Shown here piece after piece: positions 42,273 to 57,200 of a stretch of 64,000 nucleotides of DNA. This stretch comes from Aphrocallistes beatrix (Eukaryota; Porifera; Hexactinellida; Sceptrulophora; Aphrocallistidae), in assembly GCA_963281255.1 (NCBI GenBank), contig OY725496.1:4503723-4567722 (forward strand), given 5' to 3'. Below the pieces are notes generated by a model. The model saw only the letters and a list, made by a program, of their open reading frames with translations, had not been told where the DNA came from and did not search any database. The translations under genes were made by a program, and so were the position numbers. Within the stretch, counting starts at the first letter, position 1, and the number at the start of each line of letters is the position of its first letter.

Positions 42273-45200
42273 TTATTGATTCTGTTTGTTGTTTTTATAC
42301 TTAAGTTCTGTCTCACGGCGAGCGTCTGGCATCAGCTGATTTTTGGCGCCTCCCAACATGCTCGATGTAGCCTTCGTCATGATTATGACGGGCATTATAA
42401 CAGAACCGGGAATCTGCTTAATAACTCCGGTGACTGCTCTGGTGTAACCAAATTCTTTCTCATTAGCAGCTGTTCGGTAGAAATTCGTAGCAGTGTCACT
42501 GACCCCCTACAAGATAGGGAATAGACAATTATGCAATGCCAATGTATCATGACATAATATCAATTATAAATGTACAAAAGAAACTGCTGTAAACGTGAAA
42601 TTAACATACGAAATCTGCAAAAAAACACAAAACAGAATAGCTGATAGGAATTGGGAGATCTCTTATCTGGTTTAGAACAACAAAAAGTGAACTTTAAATT
42701 TGTCAACATCAAAAAAAACATCTGGATAAAATTCTTTTCAATATTGAATCACTTGTCGGAAATAAATCCATGGTCAGTTGTTCGCATACAGTACAATGAA
42801 TTCCATACAACTCACTGAGGATACAGCGTTGCATGCGTGAGTGATTCCCTCCCTCAAATCATGAGGTCGCTCCGGCTGCAGATTAGACTCTCTGTAGGTG
42901 ATGTAGTTGGGGCTTATCAACTCGTAGATTGTCTCAGCGACTGACTAGAATCACGATTTGAAGTAATAAGCTATTATATACTGTTGGGCGATTATTAACT
43001 TTTCAGATTTCACAGACTTTTTATTTAATATAACCGCACAACTGATTGGCTAAATGGTAGAAGGCAAGAACTATTCGAGTATTACCATATATGGTATTCG
43101 GGCCTTGCAATGGATATTACCTGTATTGTGACAACAACTCTGTTCGCCAGCTCGAGTGTCGCCATGGCTGTGGAGGAGGAGAAGGAGGTGGCTCCTTGCT
43201 GCATGCCCCAGAAGATACGCCCGTCCTGTCTGTACTGCTGCCAGGGGAGGCGCACCAAGTCCACTGTTCCTTGAGCTAAGACAGATCAGTAATAGAGATT
43301 CACCATCATGTACTGCGTGGAATGGGCTATGCTAGGACGTATGCAATGGATGAGGTAACCAATCGGATTTGCAGTACATTCTTCGTTCTCCATGAAACTC
43401 TATTTATAGAATTGCTCGTGTTTCTGCGTATGTATTGAACTGTATTTTGGGTAATTAATCGGCCAAAAAGCAAAGCAAGGAACAGTTCTATCGTGCGACG
43501 AGACTACAGTCGACTCTGCTTAATAGTGTCACTGTTTAATCGGGCCACTTTTGGCAGGGCCGGAATAGTTAACAAATAGAAGCTAATACAAAATATATTC
43601 GGTTAATAAGGTTCTCTGTTTAATCAGGACAAAATGTCCTCTGACCGATGTGACCCTATTAAGCGGAGTTCAGTACAATTGTCAGAGGTTTTTACATCGT
43701 TATTTTATCGTTGCTAGGGCTCTGTAAACATTGTTTCATCATAAGTAGTAACTCCACTACAAAAGGTTTCTGTCCTCGTTTTCTGTTGCCTAGGTTACGA
43801 AATCAATTGTACAAAAAATAACGAGGGCATAAGTTGACAAACCAATGAATAGCCGAGAACCTGACCATCCAATGAATTAATCTTAGAGCAAGATGAACAG
43901 ATGTTCCAATTGAATTATGTAGATTAAACTGACGATGAATGAAATGAAAAATTGATGACTATTGTAGTTAAAAGCAAAATTTTTGAATCTATTAATATTA
44001 ATTCAGTATTAAAGTGGTATGTCTGAACATACCTAACTGTGTTATGTAGTACATCGGTCCAACTCCTCCGATGATACGAGGGAGCTGATAGCTTTTGATG
44101 TCCATCAGCCATTCATGTATGACATACTCTAGCAACTTGTCGTAACCTAGGAATCTAACGGAAATAGATTTATAACTAAATAGTTTAGAAATAATCGATA
44201 TTAAACTCTTGAATTGACATACCCTTTCTTGCTGTTCAGTTTCTTCAGTTTGATTTCAGAGCAGTTTAGGTCTGTCAAACTCAATAATAGTCCAGCGATA
44301 GTTCCCTACGCACATTTATAAGATGCGAAATATAATATTAATGCAAGATCCACACACTCACTTGATCCATGTGGAGTCTGTGTTTGGCCTGATAGTCCAC
44401 ACGGATGGGGACATCTGGGTAGAACACGAAACTGCGAATGTAAATAGGCTTAGCTTCCGGGGCCTGCGGTCCAATGGGCGGTATGGATGGCAGACTGCTG
44501 GGGGTGAGGGAACTCGTGGGCAGGACGGGTGGAGCTGCGATTAAGTATTGAATAATTCTTGTTAAAATACCGACAACTTAAACTCTTCATAACTAGATGA
44601 ACTCGATTTTAAGAATAGTTTGTTTGTATTCCTTTAGAATACTGCACTTATATAACATCGAAAAAGAATAAATAAAAATATAAATGATTGCATCTTACCT
44701 GGAAAAGAGATAGGCTTTGTCTCTAATATTTCTGTGAAGAAGTCTTTTATCATTAAGAGGGCATCCTGTAGAAGCAAATGTCAATTGGAGCAAGTTTAAC
44801 TGAAAAAAACTAAGCATTCCAACAGTAATAAAGTCTGGAAATCTCCAATAAATACAGAATCCATATTTGGTGAAGGAGCGATTATTACAAATGATGAGTA
44901 GCTCACTTGGTCGATGTTGAGTTTCATTGGCAGTAAGGACACTTTGATGGAAGCTTCTTTGTCGTCTGGATGGTCCAGTCGGGTCAAAAGTCCCTTTATT
45001 GTTAGCTAGAAACGATTATGTTTATAAATAGAACCCTCAAAAACAACAATACAAACATGACACCTCGTTTCAAAGTTGGCTCATAAATTATTCACAGAAC
45101 AAAAAAAATGGAAAACCCAATACGTCACGAAAAATATTTTTTAAACTCACCATGTTAGCGTGTGTGGGCCTCGGCATTGACTCCGAAGTGAACACGTGAA

Positions 45201-48200
45201 GGAATTTGTTGATGCTAGAGGACTTCAACTTGTCCAACACTTCAATTTCATTCACCAGCAGCACAAACCTGGACGCCTGCTCAGCACTCTCAGGGTAAAC
45301 CTCGTGCTGAACTCTGACTTTAGAGAATTTGATGATCATCAGGTTGTGTGGATCCCTCCCAGGGCCCCCGAGAGCTCTCCAGTGCTTGTGTGCGGTGGAG
45401 TTGGAAGGAATCGGCGCGTGGAGAGGAGTGAAGGCTGTATCTGTGTCCGTGGGTCTACGGACAATTGAGAGTTGAGTCAGACCGTCGTCTTTCCCGATAG
45501 ACGAAGGGAGTTCTGTGAATCGGACAGTTGGAGGGTGAGTGGGGATGGAGACGGGATTCTTGCTTGAATACTTCTCTCTAGATTCACTCCAAATAAATTT
45601 AACTTTAAATATAAAGCATTCGAATCCTTTCAGACAGTTATCAGATAAGTACGTCATATAGAAGTCTTTGATTGGTCAATTTGGAAGGTTTCAAGGGGTG
45701 TAAACAGGTATAAATAGTATATAAACGAAATTGTGTGTACAATCAGTTTCTTCATTTAATTATGAATGAATGATTATCAAATTTGCAACATTTCTCTGAA
45801 CCTTATTCACTCAATTCTGAATAATTTAGACATGGAAATTCGAATAAAATTGTGATCTTACTTTGAGTTCTCCTCGAAATCAGTTCCGGCGTAGAGATGC
45901 CAGACAATGGCGAGGTCCTTCATACTGTACCTCTGAGTGGGGCAGGGGTAGTGGGAGGGAGGCTGGAGTTGGTCAGAAGTGGTGATATCCTGGTGGAAGG
46001 GGTTAAATACAACTAAGGGTGAGGCTGTGAAGATAGAACCTTAGTTGACTAATTCATTGAAAGATGATGAAGAATTATGAATTATTCAAAATCTCAAACA
46101 TTAGTGCAAATTCTATGCCCAAAAGTGGTTAAAAGGTTGCTCATGTTATATACCTCTAACATTGCTCAGTCACTAAGCGAAATATCAAATATTTTTTTCA
46201 TTATTTTAGTTTCAAATTTTGAGTAATTCATTGATAATTCATGAATTAGTCAACTTAGGATGGAACACTTACAGGAATTGTGAAATGGTTCTCTACAACT
46301 CGAATCTTCTCATTGGGATCCAAATAACACTTGACTTCTGGTCGTGTTTGGGATGTCTAATTCAAATATTCTAATAATAAACTATTCCGTCGTGAGTGCA
46401 TTAGTTAAGAGTTATACCATTGGATCCTCCAACAGAGTGAATCCGTCCTCTTCTACCATAGAGCTGAGTTGGTGGGGAGAGAAGTCGCCACTCATGGACA
46501 TTGACAGAGGGGTGGGGTTACTGATCTTCGGACTGAATGCAGAGTGAGATCTGTGTTTCTGGGATGGAGAACTCTTGGAGAATGAAATCTCCATTCCATC
46601 CTCAGTGTGGAGGACTTGAAGCGTTTCTAGAGAGATTATATTAAGATCCTCTGTTCGGTATCTGGATAGCAGTGCCGTAGAATTACAACTCAAATGACTA
46701 AATACTTCCCACAAAGAGCCACAATGGAGGGAAATCTAGTAAATTTGGAAGCTATAACATTTTGGAACAAGGAACAGTCTTGTATTCAATCCTAAGATTT
46801 GGTACAATAAATTGTTCTGATAGAGAGTACCATTAAGATCAGTTTTCTTTAGATTACGGCCTCTTCCTCTGGCTTTAGGAGTCCCGGACTGTGTCCTGTC
46901 CTCTTCATCCAGATCCAACACCGTGTCTTCAATGGCATCTATCAGCTGACCGGAAATGGAATGGGTCAATGAAGAGAGCGGCTCATGCTAGAGATAGGAC
47001 ACATATCTCAGTTCATTTCTGCTTAAGAGAGTTTAAGAATTAGCTCAACTCACGATAGGAAGGCTGCTTCCCTCCTGATGCAGAGATTGGGAGGGGGGAG
47101 GTTTGTGAGTTGTGCATCCCTGGTGCGTCTGTACTGGAGCAGCGAAGTCTCCGTTCGAAGTGATGTACAGCAGCAGATCTCTAATGCTAATGACTGCGTC
47201 CGCACAGGTCCAGACATGCAGCGTCTCACTGCTCACTGAGAGGTCGACTTGAGGGATTTTCTATGCGATTGAACAAGGTAAACTATGGATGCACAGATAG
47301 TGCAGTCTCTGCTGTCCACCTTCCTTATATAATGGAGTTCATTAGTACTTTATTATTATACATTTTAATACAGTGGATGCCGGTATTAAGAACACCGTTG
47401 GTAACTGCATATAATGTTTTTATAACCGGCATAAATTATACGGGGTATATGTCAACCGTTTTCTAGTATAATGTTCTTATATCCGGCATCTACTGGAGTT
47501 TAAAAGTGACTATGGATGTTTTTAAAAACGCTAAATTCTCAAAGATTGCCAAGAATTAGTCGCATTCTTATTGTTATCGAATTATTATGAAATCCGTGAA
47601 GGAATTGGGACAACCGAGGAAGTATTAATATATGTACTCACAGATATTCCTTCAGAAGCTAATCTTAGAGTCAACTCCAGCAACCCAAAGTCCATTGCAC
47701 AGAAATAATCTAATTTAATTTGGTTAAAATATTGTATTTATGGAGAGAAATGTGAAGAGAAATGGTCCTTACCTTCTTTAAGGTTTGGAGATCCTTTGAA
47801 AGTCTTTTTAGAGAGATATAAAGCAATGTCCTCCAACAGCATTCTGAACACAGAAACAATAGCAGATCAGTGTATATAATTAGAACTGAAGCTAAAAATA
47901 GATTACCTTTGCATTGAGGTGGGCGCACCGGATACGATGTTGGAAGAGAAGCAGAAGGAACCGATAGTGACGAACGTTTTCAGAGGCAAATAGAGTGGTC
48001 TATGAAAGGAATTTAATGGAGAACTAACCATGGATATTACAGCATAACTGTGCAATAAATACCTGTAGTCGATCCCACAATCTCTCAGATGGAAATAGAA
48101 CGTGAATAGAACAGGAAAGCTATTTTTAGGTTTGTCCCGGATGGATTTCAGACTGAGACTATCGTCCCTCTGGAGTTCCGTAGTGTCAGAGTCGTGCTCG

Positions 48201-51200
48201 CCCCCTCCCAGACTGAATAGGTCGGACAACTAGAGAGGTGCAGCCCGATTAAGCATAGAACGCTATTAGCCGAAAATATTTTGTATTAGTTTCTATGTGT
48301 GAGATCTATTCCGGTCCTACCAAAAGTGGTTCGATTAAGCTGTTGGTCTGATTAAGCGGAGTTAACTATATATATAAATAAATTTTCACACCTGAGAAAA
48401 GCAGTGAAGATCTGAAGGTACAAAAGTGTGTTTCATCGCGAGTCCTTTGAGCAGCAGACTCATCGTGACAGACTGTGGGAGGAGGAATAAAAACTGAGTA
48501 AATACATATTGATACAAACATTCCAATACCTTAGACTGGTTGTTAGCGTCATGTTTAGTCTTGATAGCTAGAGAGATGCAAGGGGGTCGGTCGAACTGCC
48601 CTTGTTTGGGATGATAGAGTCCAGGGGACAGAGACCCCAGGTGGTCCGAGCAGTAGAGGAGCACGGGGAGGGTGTCTGGGGAGATTGCACGGTTTGGAGT
48701 GTCGACACAGGAATAAGGCTCTTCACTGAGGATTCCTGTCATATAAATGTACTGCGTATCACTACGGTAGAGACAAGCTTAGATGGAACATTAAGGAACA
48801 TTAGGAAAGAGTTGACTGAGATAAAAAGGACTAAATTTATATCAAAACGGTTCAATTAAACATATATTTATACAATTGATCATTTGAGGCTACTCCATTA
48901 TTATATTTCGAGTACCTTTGTGAGATAGCTGCGCTCTTTTGGTATAAAGCGAGTCATATTTGAGTGTGTCGTCTCCTCTGAATCCTGACACATGGAAGTA
49001 TCTGAGAAAGGATACCTGCAGCATACACTCTCCTACTGGTTCATCTTGAAGAGACTTGTCCGCTACAAGGGTAGTAGGTCCACTGTCTAGGATAGGAGAG
49101 TTGTCTTCAGAATGATCCGCCTATGCAGAGAGGAGCTGTTAGCTATCTTGATACAGTAGAACTCGGATAAGACGTACCCCTTCAGGAAGGAATTATTAGT
49201 ATGTACTATCCGTAAGAACGTACTAACTGAGTTTGTACTACATAGAAATCTATATTATAGATGGATTTTGGTTCAGAGAAATGAGTACGTACTAAACCGA
49301 AGAACGTATTATCCGAGTACATACTAACCGAGTTCTCTGTAAACTACCAATCGAATTCACGACATCTGCACTATGAGTGCATCAAAATAACAATTCAGCC
49401 TGTTTTCCATTGTGAATGGTGTAGTAAGAAATCAGAACATAGTACGAGAAATGAACAAACAACAAACAACAAACAACAAACAATAAACAAACAAACAAAC
49501 AAACAAACAAACAAACATACGTAAATATATTCAACCAATAACTACCGGAACTCTAGTAATAGCAGTGATGAGAAGGGAATCGATGCCGAGGGACAGTGAG
49601 AGAGAGTTGAGGCCGCTGGTTCGAGAGAACGTAGGCGGCTGATTGTGGAAGGTGGTGGCAGATGAATTGTAGCTGGACTGATCCTCGTCGGAATCATCTT
49701 CCAGTCTACTCGACCTCTCTCCACTATTCTGAGCTAACCGACAAATACAATGGAATAGATACATACACTGATTTCAAATACAGTGGAAGCTTATTAGCAA
49801 CTCCCTTATTAGCAATATTGCTCTATTAGCAACCAATCTTCAGGTCCCAGGCGAAGATTTTGTGTTAATTCTGCTCCCTTATTAGCAACTTCGCGTATTA
49901 GCAACCATTTTATGAGCAAAACTCGAGTTGCTAATAAGCTAATTCCACTGTATACAGTAGCTGCTCCCGTAAGGAGGATACTTTTGTCCTTGAGTGGTAC
50001 CAGCAGGTTGTTAGGCATTACCTGAGTAGATCTGGTTGAGTGGAGTTAGAGGAGATAGCTTCTTAATGTCCAAGTATTCACTGGGAGCTTGAGACTGAGG
50101 GAAGGAATGCCAGCTAACGAGCTCAGTCAAACTAAAATGAAACATTTCGTGAAAACGCATGAATTATAGGAAACCATACGCATACCAGATCTGACACTAA
50201 CCGATTTATAACCGCCTGCAGAATTTCCTTGTTCGGGATGTGTATTTTAACAACCGGTAGTGAGAGTTCTAATCTGAGGAGAGAGTTGTGTCCTGCCTTA
50301 GCTTCGAACTCTTCCATCTCCAGCTGACTTCCTGGCAACACCAACTACACAGAGTAAGAGTAGGGAAGTAAACCAGCATTTAGATATCGCTGGGCAAACT
50401 CAAATGTCCGGACTGAAAGCGATACACTATTGGACAGAAAATATTCAGGATCCAATGCTTTCGATTTAAACTTATTAAGTGGATAGATATATTAAATTTT
50501 AAGCACCTTTAAATTGACCAATTAGATTATCTTATGTTGTAATGGTAACACAGGAGTGTAGATCTAGCAATGAATTCAGTTTTTGATGAAGAAACATTTG
50601 ACAAAACTTTCAGAATTTGTGATCGAAAACTTATATTAGTTAAGTATAAATAAGAAAAATTAAATAATAATACAAAAATGAACGAAATAGCAACAACTCT
50701 CACAAGTCACTATTAATATCTCCCTCACTTCTTCTTGGTTGTGTATATATTTCTTTGAAGAGAAAGGAGAGGCAAACTGCTCAGCTGCCTGTACATAAGC
50801 TGAATCGGAAATATTCGAGATAGTGGGGGCGGAATCCAGAGGAACTTGTAGACTGACGGAGTCTCCCAAGAGGAGAGAAGATGGCTCTTCCTTCATGCGG
50901 AATGTGACACTAAAGTATCCATTTTCACATACCTCATTCATAGAGTAGGGTGGATACGGTGCACGAAATTCCAGGGAACTAACCTTGGGTACTTCTGCTG
51001 TCCGCCTGAGAGACAATCCAGTAGGAGAAACTTGACCGGAAGACAGGTGGAACTTTCCTTCAAAGAAACTAAAAAAGCAATCCATTATCAAAAGCATAAA
51101 ACATGAAATGAAGAGGTTACAATTTTTGTAAAGCTTTGTTCTGAATTTAGTTAATGCCTCATTTGCAATAACCCACAAATTCCTTAAACCCTCACTTTCC

Positions 51201-54200
51201 AGAATTTCTAATGTTTGTCTCAAGGACATGTGGATAATCTAGAGTTGAATTCTTACAGCTAGAAGGTTCATGGTCTAATTACCGGTCTGTTATACAAAGT
51301 TCTTACAAGCATTGGATAGCAAAACAATGTAGCAATGAATGCTTACACTCTGTCATTTATTCTAATCATGCTTTCACGAGACAAAATAATCAGGTAACCA
51401 CCCAAGCAATATGTACTAATACGCAAATTCAGATGGAGTAAGATGAGGATACATACTTCCTTTAATCTAGTTCAAGTTTATCTGATACGTGCGTCTTATT
51501 ACAATAGGATTAGATCTAGAATGCAGATAATGCGTGTAACTTCCTAATGTGTGATGTTAGCACTTCAATGAGAAATATTGGCTCTCGTGGAGAAGGATAG
51601 ATATCACGAATAGTATTGATGTCAGATAAAAGTGACAACTTAACACTGTAGAATGCCTAGCATTTATATGGCTTCAGTGCCATAGAAAATGGCTGGGAGA
51701 CATCCGCGATATCGGGGACACTGTGTCCCCAGTGGGCATTCTATGGTTAAAGCCCAGATTTAAAAAAATAAAACATCTGAATTCAATGATGTACTGACCA
51801 GTGAGCGAGTCCGCACTCAGATTGAAGGTTCTGTCTTGTTTGTGCAGGGAACTGTCCTGGAACGAAGCGCGTACGTTCGTAGTAGAAATGAGGAATGACT
51901 CTTGTCTCAGAGACGGTTTCCACCACAAACCGGCCTCCTGAGAATCCTTCTTCTCCAGACTTGGTATCCTAAAATGAATTTAAATAACTTCTGTGAAACC
52001 GTTCTAGTTACGAGTGCAATGCATACCTGCAAATTATGGCGATCGATGGAGATTTGAACCGAAGAGAAATTTGAGTCTCGATCGGAATATTTGACTCGTT
52101 AACGGCAGTCTGAAAGAGAGCTTGTCTCTGCTACACAATGAGAAGATTAGTTACAATATTACAGTACATATGTGTACATGTAGGGAGTTTAATCAATAAT
52201 CAGGATCACGCATTTGCATTCGCTTAACCCCATTGACAATGACTTTTGCTTGTTCATTTCCGGTTAAGTCATTTTGGGCGGGGAAGCCATAGAAATGTGG
52301 GGTCCAAGCTATAAATAGAATGGACCCCAGCCTCAGGTGATGGGTTTTAATAATATGGACACTCTTTTTCTAAACTAACTCTCTGGTACAAATTCCACAG
52401 TTAAAATTACATAAAAGAACTCTTTCTATTCTAAACACTTTTTTTTCAATGCTACAAAACAATATTTTACTGAGCAAGAATATCGAGAAAAACGATTTCA
52501 TCTTAAAACAAGCGATAAATCAAAACACAGACTAGTGAATAGAAATAATTGTCAATTTAAATCAATTAAATGCAAAAAGAAACAAAGAATTGAAAGACTC
52601 GATTGAACATAGCAATTACTGTCAAACCATCAAACAATGCACTAAATACAGTCTTCCAATCTTCATGAATTGATTGGTTAATTGATTTGTAATCGGAACA
52701 TAGTAGACTATATTGTACTCTAAATGTAGAGGTGTCAAAAAAGATTAAATCAAAATATATATCCAAGTGATGATTATGGTGCTCATTCGTTTTTCAGTTT
52801 GAATCCTCGAAATTTCAACGAAACATTAAAAATCTAGCATATCGGCTTCTAGGAAATACTTGAGACACATCTGCCAGAATTAGAGATAATTAAAGGAAAT
52901 ATTTGACATGTAGTTCAGATTTGTGTAGATTAAGATTCATCTCGAATTCGTAAGCTTTCGAGAAAACTTGACGTGTCTGTAAACGTAAATATTATCTTAT
53001 TCTGTGTGGTGTCACTCATATAATCAATATACGTGTATAGAACCAGTCTGGGGACAGAAGGTAAAGCATTCCGTTTTATACACAACATTACAGATACACA
53101 ACATTACAAGAAACTTCCGAAATGAATATCCATCAGCGTTGAAATTTCAAACGATCCTTGGCATTTAAGACATCATTGATTGATTAAGTTATTTGGATAA
53201 CTACTTCCTAGCTACAACCATTAGTCCGTAAGTTTATTACTCCAAGATGGTTGAATTTCAGTCATAGGTATAAGTTCTACAATTCTCAGTGGAAGTCCAA
53301 TTTACTCGTGGTATACTATAGAACCTGTATTACACACTGATGTCCCACATGTCAGTATGGATAGTTAATCAGTATATTTCATTAATGAGTTAAAATAAAC
53401 AACAACAACAATAATCAGGGTAAAGGGAAAGGTGGGATATTAAAAATGACACTTTAAGCGTGTACATTCGTGAGAATATGCTTCGAGTTCTCTTCTGAAA
53501 TTAATTCAGTAGCGGGCGTTACGCTAATAGGTGAGGCGATTTTCTTTGGTGGACAGCTCTGGAAGAGAGTTAAGTCATAAAAACCGAAATTGGTTGCTTG
53601 ATGGGGGATGCGTTTTCCATTCTCAGATAAGTTTGGAGATATTTCTTTCCGCTGCTCGGAATTTGAAGACTTTTTGGTTGACATTTCGTTTGGAGTTCGT
53701 AGCGTTTAAGCTTGTAATTAGAGTTGCTATTCCAGTATTCCAGCATCCTTTTATACTAGTCCAGTGCAGTAGCTCAATATTGTAATGCTTGTATACACAG
53801 CAATGCAACCAGATAGATAATCTGATTGGTTAGTTACTTGTACGTGTAAATATAGTGTAAATTGTAATTCCAAATTTTTTTCTTACAGCAAAATACTATA
53901 ATGACTAATCAAGCCACGAAAATAACTGTTAATAAGCTCCTAATGCGGGATCATTTCTATTTCAAGTTTTGTTTGTTAGATCTTTATTCCACATAAAACA
54001 GGCGGCATACGTCGTGTGAGGGAAATCAGTACACCCTCGCTAATCCGAACACTTCATTCTTACACTTTGAATCAACTTTAATAATCTTATATCTTTCAAT
54101 AAGATAAGAAACCTCGTTAAAAATCAATCATAACGAAATAATATCCTTAATTTTCTAACAATACGACAATTATGATCACTTTTTTAAGCACTAAAGGTGC

Positions 54201-57200
54201 CCGTATTCCACAAAAAATACACAAAATAATTTCAGAAGCAAATAACTATTTATTCGTCACTTAACAGAACTTCGTTTAATACACGTATATTATTTTAGTT
54301 CACTGTTTTATGAGAGTTGCAATGATGTGAGGATATTAATGCAAGTATTTCAATCAAACTGAGAAATATATATCTACTGACCGTGGATACAGACTGATGG
54401 AATGACTGGAAGACAGATTTGTAGTTGATGGAGTTGGTCCACTGGTTGTAGGTAGAGGCTTGCATGTCAGGTTGCAAGAGAGAGTGAATCCTGCTCAGGA
54501 GAGTCACGTCTAGCACTAGCGTAAACGGGATGGTAGAAACTTGAACGTCTGTGATGGAGAGATAAGGAGATTTCTGATGAGACAGGTTATCTACCTAGAC
54601 GGTAGAATTTGTAAGAAATTGAGTGGAAATGTCAGATGATTGTGAGTACCTTCCTCTTCTCTTGACTCAAATTAAAACGGACAGAAAGGCAGGGGTCAAG
54701 GCGTTCTGGGCTTATGTGGAACTTGAGAATCTATAAATAGACAAAGATTCCCATAATCCTTTGGTACATCTGAAATCAGGAAAATGAAGATAAAGGATCA
54801 AGTTATACAATTCTATTTTTAGACAAACCTGAGTATTGCTAAGAGCGTATTCTGATGTGTCTCTAGTTTTGAGAGCATCCAAAGGTCCGAGAGTGACGTC
54901 ACTCCCTGATGGACAATCAAACAAACACTCACTCAGGTTAACTCCGCTCATAGATACGGACACATCAGTTTGGTATGCACTTATCTGAACTTCAGCATTT
55001 AGACCGCTTATATGCAATCTACAGAATATAACATTTTAAAATCTACAATATCTCGCTCAGCAATTCTTAGTTGGGGGGCAAATCGAATCGAATCGGGTTT
55101 TAGCTGAATTTGTATTCAATTCGATAATTGCATTTGTGTATGGAATACATTGTTCATATATACTTACTCATTTCAAACCACAAATTTGAAAAAGCAGAAA
55201 AAAGCATAATTACTTGAAAGCAGGAAGTTGAGCAGAATGATTTAAAACGAATCATCATTTTACAGGAAAGCTGCATAGACACTGCAACAACAACGAAAAA
55301 AGTGACGTTTCAATTTTTCCCCCGTCGCATGATTCCGTAATGTTATCTAATTAATTTTTTATCAACATCAACACTTTCTATACTCAATTACAATTTGAAA
55401 ATTGCTATTACAGTTGAGCTGTTCCGAAATGCAATTATTTCGTTGCAAAATACGCACGTTTACACGTAAAGGTGTGAATTATCCAATCATTAATCTCCTC
55501 GGCGAGCCACATACCTCAAGTGATCGTTTGGGATGGCATAAGCCACCTTGGAGAGATTGTCAATCAAGAAGGTTCCAGTGATGTGCTGGAGATCTGATTG
55601 GTCAGCTAGCCTGCCCAGTCTGTGGAAGTAGAGCATGGCTAGCTGTGTGTGCGAAGCCAACTCCTCCACTCTCTCATTCTCCTCTTGAGCATACTCCCTC
55701 AACTCATCGAGCTGAGAGTCAGACAGCTGGTACAAACTGGTGATGCTAACGTGGAGCAATGCAAGGGAAATACCACCAATCTTGATGACGAATTTGTTGC
55801 TATCTGCGATGGGAGCAGTACTGGGCTTGTGGGTTCTGGGTAAGTGCGTGGGGGTGTAGTTGGGAGAAGTTGAGAAGTTTGAGTTGGGAGTGAGCGGGGA
55901 GCTTGAGATTCCGTTGAGATGGGACAGGAGTGACGATGGCGGAGTTCCAGAGCTGGCCAGGCTGTTAAGTTGGGAACTGGGGTCCCCTAGACACGGGATG
56001 GCTATATTCTCACTCCTGGTTACAGACATAGCAGGAGGAATGTCTAGCGGGCGGAGGTCATCCTCTAGGGTAGAGCAGATGGAGTAGTAGGCAGGGTCTT
56101 CATCGTCTCGCGACTCCAAATAGGACTCCGTATCCTGTCTCGGAGAGTGGACAGCGTTCAGTGAGTAGAGAACTTCCGCACATTTCTGCACCTGAATATG
56201 ATTGGTCACTTGTGGGGCTATCTTGAGGTAATCCTGCGGGTTGATTGGCCGGCCGGTCGGAGGGATGTTGCTCAATCTTTTCTCGTCTATCGTAAACAGA
56301 ATTCAATTCCTCTAAAATGCTTATTTATGACGCTATAATCGGAAGTGTGTATCCAATTCTTACCTAGTTCCTCCATCAGCCCGGAAGTAATTTCTGCAAG
56401 CATGTGCACAATGTCTGGAGAGAGTAAAAAGTGCAATGATCCCGCAGTGCATTCCACTTTCAACTAGACACAAGGAATTTGTTATTACATCATGCAACCG
56501 CAAACAACTGGCGTGTCAAGTATTCCCAATTCTTTCAGTATGGAATAGTTTCAGTGAATAAAATCAGGCGTAATTGAATCCAGTTCATTTGAGTCATGAT
56601 ACCTTTATTGGGCAAATTAGGCGAAGTAATTTTGAAAGTGAAAAGCCCGAGTGGCCTAATAATCATTCATTGCATTAATTGACCGAACACGGATACTTAA
56701 CATTACAATATGCACACTCCAATACTATTTAAATGGGAGCACTGGTCCATGCCTAAGCAGCACAGTTATAAATAAGAAACGCACACAGAGTTATCAAACA
56801 GAGTTACAATGTCAGATATTGAGACGGTTTTGGCCGATGTTTCCTACATCATGGCCGTGAGTGACTCGAAGTCAGGGAAGAGGGGAGCAGGGTTCACCAG
56901 GAAGAAGATCACACTCCCAGATCCCAGTATCCAGTACGCGATGGGGATGATCCTATTCGAGAAGAACGAACTGACCTTTGAAGCGGTATTCATTCAGCCA
57001 ATCGCGTACAGACTAATGATACAGTTCGCTGAGTCTAACAAAGACGCGGGTTTACCATTGCTCTTCTATGACAGCATTCTCTGCTTCGAGAAAGAAGCGG
57101 AGAAAGATAAGAGAGAGGTGCTAGCCAAGCAGATAACTGACAACTACATGATGCCGGACTATCTCTCCAAGCACATGCGTATGGGTAAAGCGCAGTACGA

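Larger units (their letters stand above)
52131..54381. other. ATG2 intron with repeat A and a small ORF
   Basis: A 2.2-kb intron. It contains repeat A at about 52230-52335 and the 76-codon reverse-strand ORF at 53454-53684 with a TATA box. The rest is AT-rich without features. Confidence 0.5.
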
